42,267 nt of DNA from Verrucomicrobiota bacterium (GCA_003218305.1 QHMY01000082.1:1-42267), one strand, 5' to 3'; shown: positions 6,106 to 15,797, counted from the first letter of the stretch. Made by a program: numbers and translations. The notes: generated by a model from the sequence alone, not told the origin.

Positions 6106-9078
6106 ATGTTCCATTCCCTCAAGCGACAAGTCGCCCACTTTTTGTTCAACCTTATACTTGCGGTGATAGCGCTGAACGCGGTGGACGCCCAAAGTGTGCT
6201 TATCCCGAGTACGACGCGCCGAGATCTGGTTTTCGATTTTGCCGGCCAAAATCTCTACATCTCAAACAACACCGGCATCGTCCAAACCTTCAACCTTGCG
6301 ACGCTCACCTTCGGAACCAGCTACAATCTTGGCGGTTCATTGAACGGGCTGGATATTGCGCGCGATAATTCATTCCTCCTGGTTGCGCAAAACACTACCA
6401 GCGGCAATCAGGGAACGTTTCACAAAGTGGCCCTGCCTGCCGGAACAGTAACCAATATCAATTATACGCGTGCATCTGGCGAGACGGGAGCCTGGGATGT
6501 GGCGATCGCTTCAAACGGCTTGGCTCTGGTTACGACGCAATTCGGTGGCTCTGGCTCGGTTCCCCTCCGCCAGATTGATTTGGCATCCAATGTCATCACC
6601 ACCCGGGCAGACAAACCGATGGTGCAGCAGAATACGCACATTCATCGCGGCGGGGACGGAACGCGTTTTTTCTTCCTGGAAAGCAATATCTCCAGCGGGC
6701 CGATCTTTACCTACAGCGCCACCAGCAACACCTTCGGACCAACTACTTCCACGAACACGTTCTTGAGCAATGTCGGCGCGGCCGTAAATCGGGACGGCAG
6801 CCTCATCGCCTTCCGGACCTTTAACAGCATGGGATCTTTGAGCACGGCTCCGAGCTTCAATTATGTTCGCAGCTTTAACGGAATAGATGGAGGAGTCGCC
6901 TTCAGCGCAACCTCCGATACCTTTTTCGGCGTCAACACTGCGACCGACCAGATCGTCGCCTATAGCACTCAAACGTTTGCGGAATTATTCCGCCTTAACA
7001 TTGGCGAAGACATGCCTTCCGGCTCCACCGACTTTGGGACTGGAACGTTAGTGGCCAGCGCGGACGGCAACTGGTTGGCTTTGGAAACGCCGGCGGGCAT
7101 CCGCCTGTTCCAACTCTCAGCACCGTTCCCGACTCCTACCCCCACGCCGACACCCACTGCCACTCCCCCCGTTACCCCCACGCCCAGCCCGGGTGTCCCT
7201 CTTCTTCTGCCCAGCACCACCCGCCGCGATGTGGTCTTTGATTTCGCCGAACAAAATCTCTACATCACAAACTCGACAGGCATCGTTCAGACTTTCAACC
7301 TTTCGACTCTGACCTTTGGAACGAGCTATAATCTGGGCGGTTCTCTCAACGGACTGGATGTCGCTCGTGATAATTCGTTCGTGCTCGTTGCCCAAGGCGC
7401 CAACGGCCCCGCTCAGGGAACTTTTCAGAGAGTTGATTTGCCATCGGGATCGATCACAAATATCAACTACACCCGACAGTTTGAAGCGGGGGCCTGGGAT
7501 GCAGGGATTGCGGAAAACGGCTTAGCTTTGGTTACCACGCAATCCGCGGGCTCTGGCTCGGTTCCGTTTCGTCAGATTAATCTGACGACGAACGCCATCG
7601 CCGTTCGCTCGGACCGGCCATCGGTGAGCCAGAACAGCCAGATCCACCGCAGCACGGACGGCACGCGGCTTCTCGTGATGGAGAGCGGTATTTCCAACGG
7701 GCCGATTTTTACCTATAGCTCTGGCAGCAACACCTTCGGGCCCACTTTCAACACTCAAGATTTTGTGAGCAACGGGGCCGTGAGCCGGAATGGCAGCCTG
7801 GTTGCCTATCGGATCTTTAACAACCCTGCATCCTTAAGGACCGCGCCGGATCTCAATCTGGTGCGAACCTTCCCCGCCATAGATGGGGGGGTCGCATTCG
7901 ATGCGACCAATGACGTGCTGTACGGCGTCAACAGCTCCACCGACGAGATTATTGCTTACAGCACGCAAACATTTGCGGAATTGTTCCGCATCACCATCGG
8001 CGAAAACATGCCTTCCGGCATAACCACATTCGGGATCGGGCCAATGGTGGCGAGCGCGAGTGGCCACTGGCTGGCTTTGCAAACCCCGTTGGGTATCCGC
8101 CTGTTCCACATTCTTGCGCCTATTCCAACTCCTACCCCTGTAGTTCCCACACCGACGCCCACACCTACGGCATCGCCCACCCCTACCGCAAGCGCCACGC
8201 CTCCCGCTACGCCCACCCCTACCGCCACAGCAACTGCCACGGCGACTGCCACTGCCACTGGAACTCCCACTGCCACCGCCACACCTACCTCAACTCCCGG
8301 GCACCTGGGCAACATCTCCACGCGGCTGCGAGTCGAGACGGCTGAAAACGTTATGATCGGCGGCTTTATCATCACCGGCACTCAGCCTAAGAAAGTCATC
8401 GTTCGCGCGATCGGCCCATCTCTAACCGGGCTGGGCATTCCCGGCGCACTGGAAAACCCGATCTTGGAGTTGTACGACTCCTCGCAATTGGTCGCGTCAA
8501 ACGACAATTGGATGGATGCGCCCAACCAGCAGGAAATAATCGCTAGCGGCGTGGCGCCGACCAACGACTTCGAATCCGCCATTCTGATGACGTTACCGGC
8601 CAACAACGCGGGTTACACCGCCATTGTGCGCGGAGTAAATCAAGGCACAGGCGTTGGAACTGTAGAAGCGTATGACCTGGACGGCACCGTAAACTCCAGA
8701 TTGGCAAACATTTCCACCCGTGGCCAGGTCCAGACTGGGGAGAATGTGATGATCGGCGGGTTTATTGTGGTGGGCAGCACCCCGAGCCGAGTGGTCGTAC
8801 GAGCGATCGGGCCGTCGTTGAGCTCAGTCCCGAATCGGCTCGCTAATCCCACCTTGGAATTGCGCGATGCCAACGCCGCGTTGCTCCAATCGAACGACGA
8901 CTGGATGGACGCGCCCAATCGCCAGGAGATCATCGATAGCACGCTGGCGCCGAGCAACGACCTAGAATCGGCTATTCTGATGACGCTGCCAGCCAACAAC
9001 TCGGCGTACACCGCGATTGTGCGAGGGGTCAATGGCACGACGGGTGTGGCCTTGGTGGAAGTGTACTCGTTGCCATAA
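6106..9078 (+). CDS. Large secreted protein: two propeller-like modules and two C-terminal repeat domains
   Basis: A 990-residue protein with signal peptide 'FLFNLILAVIALNAVDAQS'. Residues about 30-340 and 366-675 are a direct duplication, each starting 'LLPSTTRRD(L/V)VFDFA.QNLYI' and ending 'LA(L/F)..P.GIRLF'; the repeated 'LNGLDVARDNSF' and 'TDEIIAYSTQTFAELFR' segments look like blades of a YVTN-type beta-propeller. The modules are joined by Pro/Thr linkers (about 341-365 and 675-731). The end holds two copies of the 125-residue domain also present in the protein at the left edge ('NISTRLRVETAENVMIGGF', 'RAIGPSLTGLG', 'SNDNWMDAPN'). No enzyme motif is seen. Likely an extracellular or surface protein; the linkers suggest wall-spanning or flexible display. 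It follows the CHASE2 cyclase by about 100 bp on the same strand and could be cotranscribed or independent. Confidence 0.9.
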   Translation: MFHSLKRQVAHFLFNLILAVIALNAVDAQSVLIPSTTRRDLVFDFAGQNLYISNNTGIVQTFNLATLTFGTSYNLGGSLNGLDIARDNSFLLVAQNTTSGNQGTFHKVALPAGTVTNINYTRASGETGAWDVAIASNGLALVTTQFGGSGSVPLRQIDLASNVITTRADKPMVQQNTHIHRGGDGTRFFFLESNISSGPIFTYSATSNTFGPTTSTNTFLSNVGAAVNRDGSLIAFRTFNSMGSLSTAPSFNYVRSFNGIDGGVAFSATSDTFFGVNTATDQIVAYSTQTFAELFRLNIGEDMPSGSTDFGTGTLVASADGNWLALETPAGIRLFQLSAPFPTPTPTPTPTATPPVTPTPSPGVPLLLPSTTRRDVVFDFAEQNLYITNSTGIVQTFNLSTLTFGTSYNLGGSLNGLDVARDNSFVLVAQGANGPAQGTFQRVDLPSGSITNINYTRQFEAGAWDAGIAENGLALVTTQSAGSGSVPFRQINLTTNAIAVRSDRPSVSQNSQIHRSTDGTRLLVMESGISNGPIFTYSSGSNTFGPTFNTQDFVSNGAVSRNGSLVAYRIFNNPASLRTAPDLNLVRTFPAIDGGVAFDATNDVLYGVNSSTDEIIAYSTQTFAELFRITIGENMPSGITTFGIGPMVASASGHWLALQTPLGIRLFHILAPIPTPTPVVPTPTPTPTASPTPTASATPPATPTPTATATATATATATGTPTATATPTSTPGHLGNISTRLRVETAENVMIGGFIITGTQPKKVIVRAIGPSLTGLGIPGALENPILELYDSSQLVASNDNWMDAPNQQEIIASGVAPTNDFESAILMTLPANNAGYTAIVRGVNQGTGVGTVEAYDLDGTVNSRLANISTRGQVQTGENVMIGGFIVVGSTPSRVVVRAIGPSLSSVPNRLANPTLELRDANAALLQSNDDWMDAPNRQEIIDSTLAPSNDLESAILMTLPANNSAYTAIVRGVNGTTGVALVEVYSLP

Positions 9079-9180
9079 AAACCCTTGCCTGTTACGCCGT
9101 TTCGGCTTGTCGACATCTGAATCAAAGCGGTCGTTGGCCCAGAAGGTCAGTTGATATTGGGGAGGCGGTTCCACCTTTTT

Positions 9181-9894
9181 TCACTCCCCTCGTTCTCGCA
9201 ATCGTGATCGAATCTCGACAGAAGCGCTTTGCTTCCCTGCGTTTGGCGGCAGCTCGCCAATGATTGCCGGCCGCGGCCGTGGCCTGCTGCCGGAAACGCG
9301 CGGAGTGACCACTTGAATGGTGGGGCCGTACGCGAATCCCTTGCGATCAGAACCGGAGTTGCCCTTCTTGCGCACCCAATGATCGCGCCGCATTCGCACC
9401 CAGGCGGTGCCTCCAATCTTCCTGTTCTCCTCACCGTCCCAAAGAAGAATCAGGACGTGGCTGTCACGCGCGATCAGCTCTCCCACTTTGGCGTACTGTC
9501 GCGTCCGATTCCGCGTTCCGGCCTTTGCCGCCATTGGAATCTCCCATCGAGATTTGGCCCTCGCCAGGAGCGCGCGAAATTCCGCCAGCGATTTTGCAGT
9601 GATAAAGTCTCGCTCGTATTCAGCCTGCTCCATCGGCAACGGCACGATAAGGTCGATCCCGGATGCCAGGGCCACTTCCGCGGCCAAGCGATCGGCTCCC
9701 TCCGCCAGAGGAGTCAGGAGCTGAAATGGAGTGTGGGGATAGGCCGCGCGAAAAGATGAAAACACGCGTGAAAGCTGTTTTCGTAATGTCGGGATACTAC
9801 GGGCCACCAAATCGCGGTGCCCGCTAACCCCGAAGACCAGCGGCGGTTGCTGGTCGGCTCGCTCGCCGCGTCGGTTTGTGTTTCCAGCCTTCAC
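9181..9894 (-). CDS. SLOG-domain protein, probably C-terminally shortened
   Basis: 237 residues. The N-terminal two thirds carries the marks of the SLOG (LOG/DprA-like Rossmann) superfamily: 'VFGVSGHRDL', 'LLTPLAEGADRLAAEVAL', 'IVPLPMEQAEYERDF', 'LLARAK', and later 'SHVLILLWDGEE...IGGTAWV' and 'YGPTIQVVTPR'. SLOG domains bind nucleotides or nucleotide-derived ligands and are frequent sensors in bacterial conflict and cell-suicide systems. Relatives that I recall often continue with a membrane or effector part after the 'VVTPR' segment; here the protein stops soon after, and its last residues (RLRERGE) are read from DNA resembling the GTGCTC-type repeat element. It is on the same strand as, and downstream of, the CHAT operon, but a plus-strand gene lies between. 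Ligand unknown. Confidence 0.75.
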   Translation of the reverse strand: MKAGNTNRRGERADQQPPLVFGVSGHRDLVARSIPTLRKQLSRVFSSFRAAYPHTPFQLLTPLAEGADRLAAEVALASGIDLIVPLPMEQAEYERDFITAKSLAEFRALLARAKSRWEIPMAAKAGTRNRTRQYAKVGELIARDSHVLILLWDGEENRKIGGTAWVRMRRDHWVRKKGNSGSDRKGFAYGPTIQVVTPRVSGSRPRPRPAIIGELPPNAGKQSASVEIRSRLRERGE

Positions 9895-9998
9895 CAGGTT
9901 GTCTTAACAGAAAGCATTTAACCGACAAGCAAACTGCCGGTCGTACCGTCGCCGAATTCGGGTGCAAGAGTTGAGAGAGCGTCCGTCATAGGTCAGTT

Positions 9999-10292
9999 AT
10001 GTTTAGTTCTACGCCCGAGACATCTGCCAGGATCTTCCCCCCAACCGATGAAGAATTGCCGGCCCTTTCGCTTTGGACGTTTGCGCTCGGCATCCTTGCA
10101 CTGCTGACTTTCGGGCTTACCTCGGTGCCTGCAATTATTTGCGGGCACCGGGCGATCGCGGACGAACGCCAGTCGAATAAGGGATCGTTAGGGCGATCCG
10201 TCGCCCTCACTGGGCTGGTAATCGGATATGTCGGTGTCGCGCTCCTGGCGACATGGATCATCGTCGCGGCAAAACTTCTCGCGATGCCCTAG
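9999..10292 (+). CDS. Small DUF4190-type membrane protein
   Basis: 97 residues with two membrane segments (about 24-46 and 70-93) and the DUF4190 hallmark between them: 'PAIICGHRAIADERQSNKGSLGRSVALTGLVIGY'. The acidic/Pro-rich N-terminus is short, without the long Pro-rich tail some family members have. DUF4190 proteins are of unknown function, found in many phyla, often fused to or near envelope or DUF4352/zinc-ribbon proteins. Start ATG is the only good one; no strong Shine-Dalgarno is visible. It sits alone on the plus strand between the SLOG and CHAT genes, so it has its own promoter. Confidence 0.8.
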   Translation: MFSSTPETSARIFPPTDEELPALSLWTFALGILALLTFGLTSVPAIICGHRAIADERQSNKGSLGRSVALTGLVIGYVGVALLATWIIVAAKLLAMP

Positions 10293-10397
10293 CGACGCGG
10301 CTAGTCATCGCCTCCCGCACTGCTCGAATGCCTGACGGCCATTCCGGAAAATCGGCGCTCCGGCATCACCCTCGCCCGGCGTCCTGCGCTTCGCGGC

Positions 10398-13300
10398 CTA
10401 CCGCCAGTCACCCATGAGAACAAATGGCGCCCAGTAAAGTGGACGCGCGAACTTGGGGTTCTTCAGCAGCTTGATTTCGGCACTCTGCAAGGCTGCCGCT
10501 TTGGACTGACCGGAGGCCAGCTGGCGATAAAACTCGACCATGAGTTCCTTCGTGCTTTCGTCGCCGACGCTCCAGAGGCTGGCCAGCACGGTCGTAGCGC
10601 CGGCGCTCGAAAAAGCCTCGGCTAGGGTGGTGATTTCGCCTCCATCCGGATCCTTGTCGCCCAACGCCGATTCACAGGCAGACAACGTTACGAGAGTCAC
10701 CTTCCGTAGGGGAAGATCCCACACCTCGCCCACGGTCAAACGGTCCTGGCCCGGCGCCACGGCCGTCGCCAGTTGGATATAGCTATCGGCCGGAGTCGTC
10801 GCGTTGAGAATCCCATGAGTAGCAAAATGAACGATTCGCTTGTTCAACATTTGCTCGGTGTTCAGCGCCACTTTCGTGACTTCCCCGCCGGAAAGCACTT
10901 CGGTCGATGGAAAAACCTGAGCAATGGCTTTCACCTCCGCTTCGGCGGCGGGAAGGTTCGCCCCGGTCGGATTCCCGAAGGCAACCATGCCGTCGGTTGA
11001 TTTTTCGTTATCGGGCGGTTGCACAACGCTCATCACGTCGGCCGCGGTCAGGTAGACGATCTCTTTGTCTTCGATCAGATATCGCAACGCACCGTCGGCC
11101 TGCTTTTTCGCGAGCGCCTGCATTGGCAGATAGAAGAGAAGCTGATTTGGAATGAATGCGATGGTCTTGATCTGGGCCAAGTCCGATTCAATTGGTGAGA
11201 TGAGCAGATCGTAAAGAGCGGTCAGGTTTTTGGTCAGCGGCCCTCCCGATTCCCCCGTGGTGATCTGCTTGCGCACGGTCTTGATCTTCTTCCAAAGATC
11301 CTCCGGCTTGCCCGGCGCAATCACGATCTTCAAACTCTCCTTGCTCACGAGAAAGATGTAGAGCTGCTCACCGAGCGGCGCGTACTGGATCAGCATGACG
11401 CCCGCCGGAATGCTTCGCTGCGTTTCCTTGAGCGCCTTGGGATTCACGGTCATGAACTTTTCCCAGTTCGGGTTCGAAGACTTGATCTGTTCCACCACGC
11501 GGCGGAATTCTCCCTGGGTAGAGGCGACCACTGTCTTCAGATTTTCGATCTTGCCCTTGTCGCGCTCCGTTTCCGGCTTGGCTTCTTCAGTCCGCAGCTG
11601 CGAAGAAGCGGCATTGAGTTTCGTTTCCAAACCAGCCGCGCGATCCAACAAGCCCTGCATCGTCTTGTCGCCACTCTTCATGCTGGAGAGTCGGAGCGAC
11701 TCCTGCAGCTTTTTTGACTTGGCCCGGTTCAGGTAATCAAAAGCCTCATCCGCTCGGTTCAGCTTGATCAGGATCCTCACGATCCGCTCGTACGGACGGT
11801 AATTGCGTTTCACGTCGGCAAACGTCGTTTCCGAGGCGGCGGTGGCGCGCACGCTTTCGACCAGCTTCACCGCTTCCTTAAAAGATTCCAAAGCCTTCTC
11901 GTTCTCTCCTTTTGCTTCAAATAATTCCCCTTCTGTGCCCAGTGTTCCCATCCGGTCACTCACCGAACCTGTCTTGGCGTCGGCCCCTTTCGCCTCGTCG
12001 ATCAACGTTCTCGCCTCATCGAGTTTGTTTTGTTTCACGCGGATCGACGCAAGGGCCCGGGCCGAACCAGAGACCGCGCTGAAGTTGCCCGTCTTGCGAG
12101 CCAGGAGAAGCGCTTCGCCGCCCCGGCTTGCAGCCTCATCGAGCTTGCCTTCCTCGTCGGCGATTACGGTCAGGAATTGCGTGGCCGAAACCACGCTGCT
12201 CAACTTATGAGCAGCCGCAAAGATCTGCCGGGCTTGCTCGAGCAACTGGCGCGCATTCGCATTATCGCCCTTGCTGAAAGCAAGATCGGCGGCCTGAAGC
12301 AACGATTGCGCCGTCCAGTCATCCTGCCCGATCTGGCGCTTGATGGCGATTGTCTCATTCAACTCCTTCACGGCCAGGTCGACCTCTCCACTCTCGGCAT
12401 GCAAATAGGCCAGACCGCCCCACACCCTGGCCCGTATCCGAGCACGGAAAATCTCGAAGACGTTGATATACCCGCCCTTGGGAAGATCCTCGCCGACTTT
12501 GCGAGCCATCTCATAATACGAAACCGCTTTCTTCAGGTCCCCTTCTTCCTGGCTGATGTCGCCAAGATTCAACAAAGCCATGGCTTGCGACATGCGGTCC
12601 AGGGCCAGCTTCATGTCCCGCGTCTGCGCTTCGGTCTCCTCATGCTTGGCCAGCTCGTCCTTCGTCATGGCGGCCTTCCGTTCCGGCGTCATGAATCGGT
12701 CCTCGGTTAAATCCTTCTGCCTGACCGCGGCCGAGGCTTCGATGCTAGCCAGGGCTTGCTGATAATAATCCCGCGCCTTGGGCAAATCGCCCACGTTGAA
12801 GGCGTACATTCGCGCCAAGGCGGAAAGGCTTTCTTCCAGTTTTCGCTCGGGCATGCTCTCCGGCAGAGCGCGGCGAAGCTCCAGCGCCTCAAGGCCGCTC
12901 TTCTCCGCCTGGTCAAAAAGAGCCAGATCCGCCTGGGCATTCGAAACCCTCTCCAACGCCGTCGCGACGTGCGCGATCTTTTGATTTACCTCTTCAACGG
13001 GTGCCTTCACCTTCGTGAGATAACTCAATTCCAAGCGCCGGATCTCCAGCGATCGCGTTGTATATTTGAGCAGGTTTTCTGCGTCGTTGTTGTCCCGGGC
13101 CAGCTGCTCCAGTGTCGAGAGAGTGTTGAAACGCGTCAGATACCGATTTTTTTCCCAGCCGTGAATCAGCGTTCGCAGGATGGCCTTCTTCGACTCCTCA
13201 GCCTTCGCAAGCTGGTCCCCAAGGGTCTTGATTTGCCCATCTATCTTAGCGTCCTCTTCCACAGCGCCAGTCCGCTCGTATTCCTCCCAGTAGGCTCGCC

Positions 13301-13649
13301 CGGCGGCATAACTTTCGTCCTTGAGGTCCGCACTCTTCGCAAACCAGGTCGCGGCCTCCTCAAATTTGCCGGAATCGAACGCGATCCAGGCGATGTCCGA
13401 CGCAACCTGCATGGCGTTTCTGGCCGCATCGGCTCTTTCCTTTGTCTTATCTTTGGCCGCAACCCGAGCGGCGTCGGCTTTCTTGAATTGGGCTTCAAGC
13501 TGAACGCGGTCAGGCTTTGAGTTGGGGGCGGCTGAGGGGCTCTGTTCTTCGCTGCGAAGCTGGCCCGCAGCTGCCAGGAGGCATGCCGCTACAGCCACGA
13601 TGGCCACCGAGAGCCTTCCAGATATTAAAACGGTATAACTATTTCTCAT
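10398..13649 (-). CDS. Exported TPR-CHAT (caspase-like protease) protein
   Basis: 1083 residues. An N-terminal hydrophobic segment (about 12-32, 'RLSVAIVAVAACLLAAAG') indicates export or anchoring. A long alpha-helical region (about 50-640) is full of TPR units ('AVSYYEMARKVGEDL', 'AVKELNETIAIKRQIG', 'ALESFKEAVKLVESV'). A coiled-coil-like Lys/Glu-rich stretch follows, then the CHAT domain (about 770-1083). The catalytic dyad is present: His945 in HFATHG and Cys992 in LSACES, followed by the usual 'EITTLAEAFSSAGATTVLASLWSV'. CHAT enzymes are caspase/separase-type cysteine proteases. It is the last gene of an operon with a DUF4384-like secreted protein and a CHASE2 cyclase, 33 bp downstream of the latter. 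Whether the protease acts in the periplasm or cytoplasm, and on what, is unknown. Confidence 0.93.
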   Translation of the reverse strand: MRNSYTVLISGRLSVAIVAVAACLLAAAGQLRSEEQSPSAAPNSKPDRVQLEAQFKKADAARVAAKDKTKERADAARNAMQVASDIAWIAFDSGKFEEAATWFAKSADLKDESYAAGRAYWEEYERTGAVEEDAKIDGQIKTLGDQLAKAEESKKAILRTLIHGWEKNRYLTRFNTLSTLEQLARDNNDAENLLKYTTRSLEIRRLELSYLTKVKAPVEEVNQKIAHVATALERVSNAQADLALFDQAEKSGLEALELRRALPESMPERKLEESLSALARMYAFNVGDLPKARDYYQQALASIEASAAVRQKDLTEDRFMTPERKAAMTKDELAKHEETEAQTRDMKLALDRMSQAMALLNLGDISQEEGDLKKAVSYYEMARKVGEDLPKGGYINVFEIFRARIRARVWGGLAYLHAESGEVDLAVKELNETIAIKRQIGQDDWTAQSLLQAADLAFSKGDNANARQLLEQARQIFAAAHKLSSVVSATQFLTVIADEEGKLDEAASRGGEALLLARKTGNFSAVSGSARALASIRVKQNKLDEARTLIDEAKGADAKTGSVSDRMGTLGTEGELFEAKGENEKALESFKEAVKLVESVRATAASETTFADVKRNYRPYERIVRILIKLNRADEAFDYLNRAKSKKLQESLRLSSMKSGDKTMQGLLDRAAGLETKLNAASSQLRTEEAKPETERDKGKIENLKTVVASTQGEFRRVVEQIKSSNPNWEKFMTVNPKALKETQRSIPAGVMLIQYAPLGEQLYIFLVSKESLKIVIAPGKPEDLWKKIKTVRKQITTGESGGPLTKNLTALYDLLISPIESDLAQIKTIAFIPNQLLFYLPMQALAKKQADGALRYLIEDKEIVYLTAADVMSVVQPPDNEKSTDGMVAFGNPTGANLPAAEAEVKAIAQVFPSTEVLSGGEVTKVALNTEQMLNKRIVHFATHGILNATTPADSYIQLATAVAPGQDRLTVGEVWDLPLRKVTLVTLSACESALGDKDPDGGEITTLAEAFSSAGATTVLASLWSVGDESTKELMVEFYRQLASGQSKAAALQSAEIKLLKNPKFARPLYWAPFVLMGDWR

Positions 13650-13682
13650 TAAGCTATTTTGAAAACTTTATATGTATATTTT

Positions 13683-15797
13683 CTATTTTACTTTCAGCTC
13701 GTAGATCCCCGTCCAATTCGATGGGGCCGCCGCGATTAACTCCCGGCATCTCTCTGCCATCAGCTTGCTCGGCTTGTCCTGCGCTTCCCGCTCCAACGCG
13801 GTAAACTTCCCTTCCGCCTCCGCAAATTCTCCCCGCTCATAGTCGACGAAGGCTGAACCATATTCCCGGGCGATCTCCTCGAAATTGGCCGGGCCGAACG
13901 GATGCTTCACCTCCAACAGTTCCAGCGGGAGAGTCTTGCCTTTGACGACAACCCGATCAACCACTCGCGCCTGCGGCGGTGCCGACACCTTCTCATACGC
14001 TTCGCGGGTGATCAGGAACAGCACCCCATAGTGCTTGGTTAACGACTCCACCCGCGCCGCGGAGTTGATCAGATCTCCCACCAGACCGTAATCCAGCCGT
14101 TGGGCCGATCCCTTGTTTCCGATCAAAGCCGTTCCGCTGTGAAGAGCCACGCCATAGTGAAAAAGCGTTTCCACCCGCGGATCCAATTTCGGACGCAGCC
14201 CCTCCATTCCCTCAATCAGAGAGAGCGCGGCGCGAAAGGCCCGATCAGTCGCGTCCGGTTGCGGGTCCGGGGCTCCCCAATAACTCAGGAATTGGTCGCC
14301 GAGAAAATGCTCCATGCTGCCGTCTTCGGCCATGATCGCCCGGGTCTGCACCTCGAAGACCTGATTCAACAGCTGGAACGTGCCGCCGGGCCCCAGCGTC
14401 TCAGCGATCGCAGTAGAGTTGCGCAGGTCCGTCAGAAGGAGGGTCAACTTCGCCTGCTGCGGTTCCATTGATCCCGGGTTCTTCAGGACGTGCTCCATGA
14501 TGCGCGGCGAAAAATAGAGGCCCATGGTGGCGCGAAGTCGCAGGCGTTGCATGAACTCATAGCTCTGCCTCCGTCCCAGTTCGGCTAACGTGATCAGGCT
14601 CCACGCTGCACTCACGGTCACCAGACCGGGCACCCAGTTTGTCTTGATGATGAGGGCGGCGCTGAGAACGCCGGCCAGCGCCACGAAACCAATCCAGAAA
14701 AGGAGAAGCGGCCATGCCCCGCGAAACAGCTTCGTCGCGGCTCCAAAAAGAACGAGCGCAAGAATCGCGAGCGCATCGAGCCAGCGCGGAGTCCGACGTA
14801 ACCAGTTACGCTGGATCAAATCGTTCAAGGCGGTCGAATGCAAAACAACCCGCGGTTGATTCGCGGCCAATGAAGTCGTGCCCACGTCCCCCAGCCCGGC
14901 TCCGTAGTAGGAAACGATCACGATCGCGTTCGTCAGCGGTTGCGCCTTCGTCTGGCGGCTCGCCTCATGGAGCTCGCTGAGCTGCGCCATGTTGTAATGC
15001 CGGAACGCGGCCGGACCAGAACCAGACCACGGGCTGCGATAATTCAGGAGAACGGGATCCAGCTTAAGCTCGCGCGGCTCGATCGTCGTAAAGTCGCTCG
15101 AAATTTCTTCCCAACGCGCAAACCCTCTCCCCCCAGCCTTGGGAAAGGCAACGCCCTTCTCCCAATCCACATCTCGCCAGGCCAGATAACAAGCGAGTCC
15201 AAGCGACGGCTCATGTTTCCCTGCAGAGCCGTGGACATATTCATAGTGACGCAAAGCTCCGTCTCCATCCGCTTGGACGTTGATCAACCCCGCCGGCAGA
15301 ACTCTTTCCCGAAAAGGAAACGACCGAATTCGCTCTTCCTGTCCGCTGTCCGCTGAAGGCAGGAGCGCTTCGGCGAATATCACAGTGCGGTTCTCGCCTC
15401 GGACGCGCTCGACCTCTTTCAGGATCGGGTCCGCCATGGCCTGGTCCCCGCGCCCGAAGACAACATCGAATGCCACGACCCGAGCACCGAGATCGATCGC
15501 CTGCCGAATGATGGTGGCCGCATGCTGATACTCCAGTTCGAGTGTGGGCAGCTTTTCCAAATCCTGCCGAGTGATGTCGGCATGAACAATGTTGGGGTCG
15601 GCCGGAGGAGCCAACCCGTGTTCGTAACGCCAGCGCAAGACCCGCCCGAGCCATCGCATTTCCAGAGGCTCGATCGGACTTCCCGCCAGTAGAACCCAAA
15701 GAGCGGCCAGACCGCAAATCGCCAGGAGGAGCGGCCAGGGCGATCTCAACCACACCTGCTCGTCGGCCGGATTTGTCGGGACGGTGTTACCAGCCAT
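13683..15797 (-). CDS. CHASE2-domain class III nucleotide cyclase, variant active site
   Basis: 704 residues: one N-terminal membrane segment (about 20-42), CHASE2 domain (about 50-335; 'NIVHADITRQDLEKL', 'GARVVAFDVVFGRGDQ', 'NAIVIVSYYGAGLGD'), three membrane segments (about 343-415) and a class III cyclase domain (about 445-640). Metal-binding Asp457 (LLTDLRNST) and Asp501 (HFLGDQ) are present, as are Asp575, Asn578 and Arg582 (GDLINSAAR). The Lys that contacts adenine in the canonical KFxGD motif is His497 here, unlike the sister cyclase at 3863-6001. Product may still be cAMP but specificity is uncertain. A 60-residue C-terminal helical tail follows. The start ATG overlaps the stop of the upstream gene (TGATG), implying translational coupling, and the CHAT protease gene follows. 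Confidence 0.93.
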   Translation of the reverse strand: MAGNTVPTNPADEQVWLRSPWPLLLAICGLAALWVLLAGSPIEPLEMRWLGRVLRWRYEHGLAPPADPNIVHADITRQDLEKLPTLELEYQHAATIIRQAIDLGARVVAFDVVFGRGDQAMADPILKEVERVRGENRTVIFAEALLPSADSGQEERIRSFPFRERVLPAGLINVQADGDGALRHYEYVHGSAGKHEPSLGLACYLAWRDVDWEKGVAFPKAGGRGFARWEEISSDFTTIEPRELKLDPVLLNYRSPWSGSGPAAFRHYNMAQLSELHEASRQTKAQPLTNAIVIVSYYGAGLGDVGTTSLAANQPRVVLHSTALNDLIQRNWLRRTPRWLDALAILALVLFGAATKLFRGAWPLLLFWIGFVALAGVLSAALIIKTNWVPGLVTVSAAWSLITLAELGRRQSYEFMQRLRLRATMGLYFSPRIMEHVLKNPGSMEPQQAKLTLLLTDLRNSTAIAETLGPGGTFQLLNQVFEVQTRAIMAEDGSMEHFLGDQFLSYWGAPDPQPDATDRAFRAALSLIEGMEGLRPKLDPRVETLFHYGVALHSGTALIGNKGSAQRLDYGLVGDLINSAARVESLTKHYGVLFLITREAYEKVSAPPQARVVDRVVVKGKTLPLELLEVKHPFGPANFEEIAREYGSAFVDYERGEFAEAEGKFTALEREAQDKPSKLMAERCRELIAAAPSNWTGIYELKVK

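Noticed and set aside
8125-8300. Tandem repeat array at the Pro/Thr linker, CRISPR-like at a glance
   Set aside because: Units are short codon repeats for Pro, Thr and Ala in an open frame, with no spacers.
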